Source: Tardiphaga sp.
GTDB taxonomy: Bacteria; Pseudomonadota; Alphaproteobacteria; Rhizobiales; Xanthobacteraceae
Direction of reading: 5' to 3'
Length of the DNA: 64,000 bases
NCBI GenBank assembly: GCA_030147505.1
Contig: JASBVG010000078.1
Span: forward strand, 60,080-124,079
Shown: one piece after another, positions 59,819 to 64,000 of the stretch
Position numbering within the stretch: position 1 is the first letter of the stretch
How the letters are laid out: each line of letters begins with the position of its first letter
The notes under the pieces: generated by a model
What the model saw: only the letters and a program-made list of their open reading frames with translations
Databases searched by the model: none
What the model was told of the DNA's origin: nothing
Position numbers and translations under genes: made by a program

Positions 59819-61291
59819 ATGAGTAATGCGCAGGCGATCGCGCCGGATGGATTGCCCGCGCAGGGCGCGCGGGTGATCGAAACTGACATTCCCTCGCGCC
59901 TCGACAATCTGCGCTGGAGCGGATTTCACACGCGAGTCGTGGCCGCCCTTGGCATCACCTGGATTCTCGATGGCTTGGAGGTCACGCTCGCTGGCGCTCT
60001 CTCCGGTGCGTTAAAGGACGATCCGGTCCTCAAATTCTCCAATCTCGATGTAGGCATCGCCAGCAGCGCCTATCTCGCCGGCGCCGTGATCGGCGCGCTC
60101 GGATTTGGTTGGCTCACCGACCGCATCGGGCGCAAGAAACTGTTCTTCATCACGCTCGCGCTTTACCTTTCCGCGGCAGCCGCCACGGCATTCTCCTGGA
60201 GTTTGGCGAGCTACGCGCTGTTTCGCTTCCTCACCGGCGCAGGCATCGGCGGCGAATATACGGCGATTAATTCAACCATTCAGGAACTGGTGCCGGCGCG
60301 TTATCGCGGCTGGACCGATCTGGTCATCAATGGCAGCTTCTGGCTCGGCGCGGCCATGGGCGCCGTCTGTGCGATCGTGCTGCTCGATCCCGTCGTGGTG
60401 TCGCAAGCCTATGGCTGGCGGATCGCTTATTTCACCGGCGCGGCCATCGGCCTCGTGGTGCTGTTCATGCGCATGTGGATTCCGGAAAGTCCCCGCTGGC
60501 TGATGATCCATGGCCAGCCGGAACGCGCCGAAGACATCGTGCGCGCCATCGAAACCTCCGCGCATCAAAAAGCATCGTCCGAGGTGATCGCTACTTTGCC
60601 TAGAATCAGGCTGACGCAGCGAGATCACACACCGCTGATGGAAGTGGCGAAAACGCTGTTCGTGTCCTACCGCCAGCGCTCGCTGGTCGGCCTCGTGCTG
60701 ATGGCGGCGCAGGCGTTCTTCTACAACGCGATCTTCTTCACTTATGCGCTGATCCTGACAGATTTCTACGGCATCTCCTCCAGTCATGTCGGCTGGTATC
60801 TTTTGCCCTTCGCCGCGGGTAATTTTCTCGGGCCGTTGCTGCTGGGACGGCTGTTCGATACCGTCGGCCGTCGCGCCATGATCGCCTTCACTTACGGTAT
60901 GTCGGGCATTTTGCTCGCCATCTCCGGCTATCTGTTTTCCATCGGTGTCATGAGCGCGCAGACGCAGACCATCGCCTGGATGGTGATCTTCTTTTTCGCC
61001 TCGCCTGCTGCCAGTGCTGCTTATCTGACCGTCAGCGAGACCTTCCCCATCGAGGTTCGCGCGCTGGCGATCGCATTGTTCTACGCCATCGGTACCGGCA
61101 TTGGCGGCGTCGCCGGGCCTGCGCTGTTCGGCGTGCTCATCGATACCGGCTCGCGTGACAGCGTGTTTGCCGGCTATCTCCTTGGCGCTGTCCTGATGAT
61201 CGTCGCGGCGGTCGTCGGCTGGCGCTATGCCATCGCGGCGGAACGCAAGCCGCTTGAATCAGTTGCAAGGCCACTGGCCGCGACGGAGTGA
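59819..61291 (+). CDS. MFS sugar/organic-ion type transporter
   Basis: 490 residues with 12 predicted helices, motif GWLTDRIGRKKLFF (MFS motif A), and RFLTGAGIGGEYTAINSTIQELVPARYRG, typical of the sugar/SV2-type porter branch. Long N- and C-terminal tails are cytoplasmic. The otsB start lies one base after its stop, so translation is coupled; it may be a transporter for an osmoprotectant or sugar. Confidence 0.85.
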   Translation: MSNAQAIAPDGLPAQGARVIETDIPSRLDNLRWSGFHTRVVAALGITWILDGLEVTLAGALSGALKDDPVLKFSNLDVGIASSAYLAGAVIGALGFGWLTDRIGRKKLFFITLALYLSAAAATAFSWSLASYALFRFLTGAGIGGEYTAINSTIQELVPARYRGWTDLVINGSFWLGAAMGAVCAIVLLDPVVVSQAYGWRIAYFTGAAIGLVVLFMRMWIPESPRWLMIHGQPERAEDIVRAIETSAHQKASSEVIATLPRIRLTQRDHTPLMEVAKTLFVSYRQRSLVGLVLMAAQAFFYNAIFFTYALILTDFYGISSSHVGWYLLPFAAGNFLGPLLLGRLFDTVGRRAMIAFTYGMSGILLAISGYLFSIGVMSAQTQTIAWMVIFFFASPAASAAYLTVSETFPIEVRALAIALFYAIGTGIGGVAGPALFGVLIDTGSRDSVFAGYLLGAVLMIVAAVVGWRYAIAAERKPLESVARPLAATE

Positions 61292-61292
61292 C

Positions 61293-62120
61293 ATGATGAC
61301 ATCACCTCAGAAAATCATCGAAATTGCCATGCACGATGCGCCGCCTGCCGCCTCGGCGATCTTCGATCATGTCGATGTCAAGCTGCCGCGGCTCAGCGAA
61401 TGCGCATTGCTGCTTGATATCGACGGCACGCTGCTCGACATGGCGCCAACCCCGCGCGAGGTCTGGGTGCCGCCTGATCTCGCCACCAATATGGGCAAGC
61501 TGCTGCAGCGAACCAATGGCGCGATGGCATTGGTGTCCGGCCGCTCGATCAATGATATCGACCTGATCTTTGCACCCCAGCAGTTTCCCGCAGTCGGCGG
61601 CCATGGCGCGGAAATGCGGCTGTCGGGGGAGGTCGAATCCGTTGCCGCGCATGCGCCGCCGATGGACAAGGAATTGAAACGCCGCCTCGCTGCCATCGCC
61701 AAGCTCAGCCCCGGCATTCTGCTTGAAGACAAAGGTTATTCGCTCGCGCTGCATTATCGCCTCGCGCCGCATGCGGAGAAGGCGATCTATGATGCGGTCT
61801 CCGCGATCCGCGCCGATCTGCCGAATGCACCGATGGAAATCCTGCCCGGCAAGTTCGTTTGCGAGATCAAGCATTCCGGATTCACCAAGGCCACTGGTGT
61901 AATCGAACTGATGACGCATGGACCGTTCAAGGGTCGGCGTCCGATCTTCCTCGGCGACGATGTCACCGATGAAAGCGTATTCGCAATCATGCCCGGCATG
62001 AACGGACTCGCCTTCTCCGTCGGTCGCCATGCGCAAGGTGTTGCCGGTCACTTCGACGAACCGCGCGATGTGCGTGCATGGCTTGGACGACTTCTGATCG
62101 ACGATGCAAAGATCACGTAA
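61293..62120 (+). CDS. otsB: trehalose-6-phosphate phosphatase
   Basis: 275 residues of the HAD superfamily: DIDGTLLDMAP with the nucleophile Asp, VSGRS, GRRPIFLGDDVTDESVF for the second Asp pair. Removes phosphate from trehalose-6-phosphate. Begins at ATG 61293 or 61296 (MM). Second in a unit with the MFS gene and followed by otsA after 171 bases. Confidence 0.94.
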   Translation: MMTSPQKIIEIAMHDAPPAASAIFDHVDVKLPRLSECALLLDIDGTLLDMAPTPREVWVPPDLATNMGKLLQRTNGAMALVSGRSINDIDLIFAPQQFPAVGGHGAEMRLSGEVESVAAHAPPMDKELKRRLAAIAKLSPGILLEDKGYSLALHYRLAPHAEKAIYDAVSAIRADLPNAPMEILPGKFVCEIKHSGFTKATGVIELMTHGPFKGRRPIFLGDDVTDESVFAIMPGMNGLAFSVGRHAQGVAGHFDEPRDVRAWLGRLLIDDAKIT

Positions 62121-62228
62121 TCTCACCGCGCGCAGTCGCGTCGTTATGTAGCGACGGACCTTCTTGAATAAGTCGGGTTCCACCTTTGCTTGCCCGAATT
62201 TGGTTTCATTCGGGTCGAATGGTGACCA

Positions 62229-62253
62229 GGAACCATATTGATGAACGGACGTT
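62229..62253 (+). promoter_or_regulatory. EcfG-type promoter for otsA
   Basis: GGAAC (62229-62233), 16-base spacer, CGTT (62250-62253): an exact match to the GGAAC-N16-CGTT general stress promoter. It lies about 39 bases ahead of the GTG start at 62292, inside the otsB-otsA gap. Confidence 0.7.
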
Positions 62254-62291
62254 TATCATGGGCTCGGGCTGGGCAATCAGGAGGGAACCTT

Positions 62292-63767
62292 GTGAATCTC
62301 GTCGTCGTCTCAAACCGTGTCTCTCGCGCCTCGGCCAACGAACCGATGACGGGAGGATTGGCAGCGGCGTTGCTGCCCGTGGTGGAGAAGTCGGGCGCGA
62401 TCTGGGTTGGTTCGTCCGGCCGGTTGCGCGAAGGTGCGCAGAAAGAGCCTTTTGCCGAAATTGAAGCGCTCGGTGCGGGCGCGCTGGCAATGCTCGATCT
62501 GCCGGCCGCGCATTACGCGGGCTATTATGAAGGCTTCGCCAATTCCGCGCTCTGGCCTGCGCTGCATTCCCGCACCGATCTCATCCGCACGTCACTGGAT
62601 CATTATCAATCCTATCGCGAGGTGAATTCGTTCGTTGCGCGCGCGCTGCTCAAATTCCGCAAGCCCGATACCGCTTTCTGGATTCAGGATTATCATTTTC
62701 TCGCCCTCGGCGCCGAATTGCGCGAGCTTGGTGTGAACCATCCGATCGGCTTCTTCCTGCATACCCCTTGGCCGGCGCGCGATATCTTCGGCGGAGTGCC
62801 CCATCATCGCGAACTCGTCGAAGCGATGCTCGCCTATGATCTGATCGGCTTCCAGACCGACACCGATCGCGACAACTTCCTGTCCTATGTGGAAAGCGAT
62901 CTCGGCCTGGTTGTTTCCGCAGGCACAGTGCAGTCGCGTTACGGCGCGTCGCGCTGCGCGGTGTTCCCGATCGGCATTGATCCGGCGAAATTCGCTGCTT
63001 TCGCCGCAAAATCGTCGTCGCATCCCGACGTGTCGCGCTTGCGCCGCAGCCTGAACGGCGAGAAACTTGCCATCGGCGTCGATCGCGTCGATTATTCGAA
63101 AGGCCTCGTCAACCGTATCGAGGCGTTCGACCGGATGCTGACCCTGCAGCCGCGGCTCAAGCGCTCGGTCTCGCTGCTGCAGATCGCGACATTGTCACGG
63201 GGCAATATCGAGGCCTATGGCGATCTGCAGAACCAGCTCGCCAAGCTGGTCAGCGACGTCAATGGTCGTCACGGCGAGGTGGACTGGACGCCGATCCGCT
63301 ATCTCAACAAGGGTTTCAGCCAGAGTGTCCTTGCCGGTCTCTATCGTGCCGCACATGTCGGCGTGGTGACCCCGCTGCATGACGGCATGAACCTGGTCGC
63401 CAAGGAATATGTCGCCGCCCAGAATCCGGTGGATCCCGGCGTTCTCGTGCTGTCGAAATTTGCCGGCGCTGCGAATGAACTCGATACGGCTTTGCTCGTG
63501 AACCCCCACGATATCGACGGCATGGCCCGGACCATTGCGACCGCCTTCTCGATGCCGCTGCTGGAGCGCCGGATGCGCTGGGAGGCCATGATGGCCAAGC
63601 TCCGTTCCGGCACCATCCAGGAATGGTTCGGCGATTTCGTCCGCGCGTTGCGTGATGCCCATGCTCTCAACGATGCCGCGCAGAACGACAATATGCCGGG
63701 CGAGCCGCCGGCGGTCTGGCCGGTCCGTTCCGTCGCCTCGACGGTGGCGACGTCCCGCCTGCATTGA
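62292..63767 (+). CDS. otsA: trehalose-6-phosphate synthase
   Basis: 491 residues of glycosyltransferase family 20: NLVVVSNRVS start, GGLAAAL, HTPWPARDIFGGVP, GVDRVDYSKGLVNRIEAFDRML, and TPLHDGMNLVAKEYVAAQ. It joins UDP-glucose and glucose-6-phosphate into trehalose-6-phosphate. GTG 62292 is chosen: AGGAGGG seven bases upstream and family N-terminus at this point; an upstream ATG reading adds 18 residues not in the family. Trehalose protects against drying and osmotic stress. Confidence 0.95.
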   Translation: MNLVVVSNRVSRASANEPMTGGLAAALLPVVEKSGAIWVGSSGRLREGAQKEPFAEIEALGAGALAMLDLPAAHYAGYYEGFANSALWPALHSRTDLIRTSLDHYQSYREVNSFVARALLKFRKPDTAFWIQDYHFLALGAELRELGVNHPIGFFLHTPWPARDIFGGVPHHRELVEAMLAYDLIGFQTDTDRDNFLSYVESDLGLVVSAGTVQSRYGASRCAVFPIGIDPAKFAAFAAKSSSHPDVSRLRRSLNGEKLAIGVDRVDYSKGLVNRIEAFDRMLTLQPRLKRSVSLLQIATLSRGNIEAYGDLQNQLAKLVSDVNGRHGEVDWTPIRYLNKGFSQSVLAGLYRAAHVGVVTPLHDGMNLVAKEYVAAQNPVDPGVLVLSKFAGAANELDTALLVNPHDIDGMARTIATAFSMPLLERRMRWEAMMAKLRSGTIQEWFGDFVRALRDAHALNDAAQNDNMPGEPPAVWPVRSVASTVATSRLH

Positions 63768-63915
63768 GATTCGCCCCGCCGCCGTGGTTCAGCGACGTCG
63801 GCGATGCCCGTAAAGGATGAAAATCCCTATATTTTCCAGATAATTGCGAAAAAGCACCGATCCATGTCGGCGCTCTCTTGCAAATCGGTCGTGCAGCCGT
63901 CATGAGAGGCGCACT
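63768..63915. other. 148-base stretch between otsA and tRNA-Ser
   Basis: GC-rich with a locally AT-rich centre (TATATTTTCCAGATAATTGCG at about 63829-63849), perhaps the tRNA promoter. No gene seen. Confidence 0.4.
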
Positions 63916-64000
63916 GGGGAGGTGGCCGAGTGGTTGAAGGCGCACGCCTGGAACGCGTGTAAACGGGAAACCGTTTCGAGGGTTCGAATCCCTCTCTCTC
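63916..64000 (+). tRNA. tRNA-Ser (GGA anticodon), 3' end cut by window
   Basis: Starts GGGGAGG-TG-GCCGAG, has the GGA anticodon in the CTGGAAC loop, a long variable arm (ACGGGAAACCGT region) and T-arm GAGGG-TTCGAAT-CCCTC. The window ends at 64000 before the last acceptor base, discriminator and CCA. The serine identity rests on the long variable arm. Confidence 0.93.

Noticed and set aside
1..64000. CRISPR array, rRNA genes, phage structural genes, riboswitches
   Set aside because: No regularly spaced identical repeats, no rRNA-like sequence, no capsid/tail/terminase reading frames, and no recognised riboswitch core was seen by eye.

Overview
The window looks like chromosome of a Bradyrhizobiaceae-type alphaproteobacterium (Bradyrhizobium, Rhodopseudomonas, Tardiphaga or Afipia). 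Support comes from family content (ssu sulfonate genes, ActR/RegA regulator, MmcB, DUF1236, DUF3175, MXKDX repeat protein), high GC, inverted repeats of the GGCCGGG-CTTGA-CCCGGCC kind between genes, and promoter motifs matching the alphaproteobacterial EcfG and Bradyrhizobium Fur patterns. The genus cannot be fixed from sequence reading alone.

Bases 1 to about 7,920 are accessory DNA: the right end of an integrated element. It holds many tiny genes (32 to 126 codons, several with CxxC pairs), an eroded IS3-type transposase fragment, two duplicated gene/leader pairs, and a large serine recombinase whose last codons and stop lie inside the 3' end of a tRNA-Arg gene. The left end of the element is outside the window.

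From 8 to 31.9 kb the sequence is core-like: polysaccharide deacetylase, YccF membrane protein, PAS-GGDEF-EAL protein, an ssuDCB plus flavin reductase operon, then a surface-protein module. That module consists of a 1,304-residue FecR/cadherin-like/RTX protein, a type I secretion ATPase and adaptor, a CHASE2 adenylate/guanylate cyclase, and a divergent LapG-like cysteine protease. It could be a secreted adhesin with a protease release switch. Oxidoreductases, HtpX and transhydrogenase SthA follow.

From 32 to 48 kb are a PHB-depolymerase-family esterase, a hybrid sensor kinase, small envelope proteins, a metallo-hydrolase, a von Willebrand A protein, mmcB, the redox regulator actR (without its kinase gene), an MFS transporter, a small catabolic group (VOC protein, carboxymuconolactone-decarboxylase-like protein, two acyl-CoA dehydrogenases), a solitary amino-acid binding protein, an L,D-transpeptidase and an ECF sigma factor.

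From 48.6 to 59.2 kb lie a three-gene phosphorelay operon (two kinases and an OmpR-type regulator), a solitary UgpB-like binding protein, and a full TonB uptake unit (receptor, exbB, exbD, tonB) with a Fur-like triple hexamer upstream. From 59.2 kb to the end is a stress block: DUF3175 gene, MFS transporter, otsB and otsA, with three GGAAC-N16-(C/G)GTT motifs suggesting control by the general stress sigma factor. A tRNA-Ser gene is cut by the window edge.
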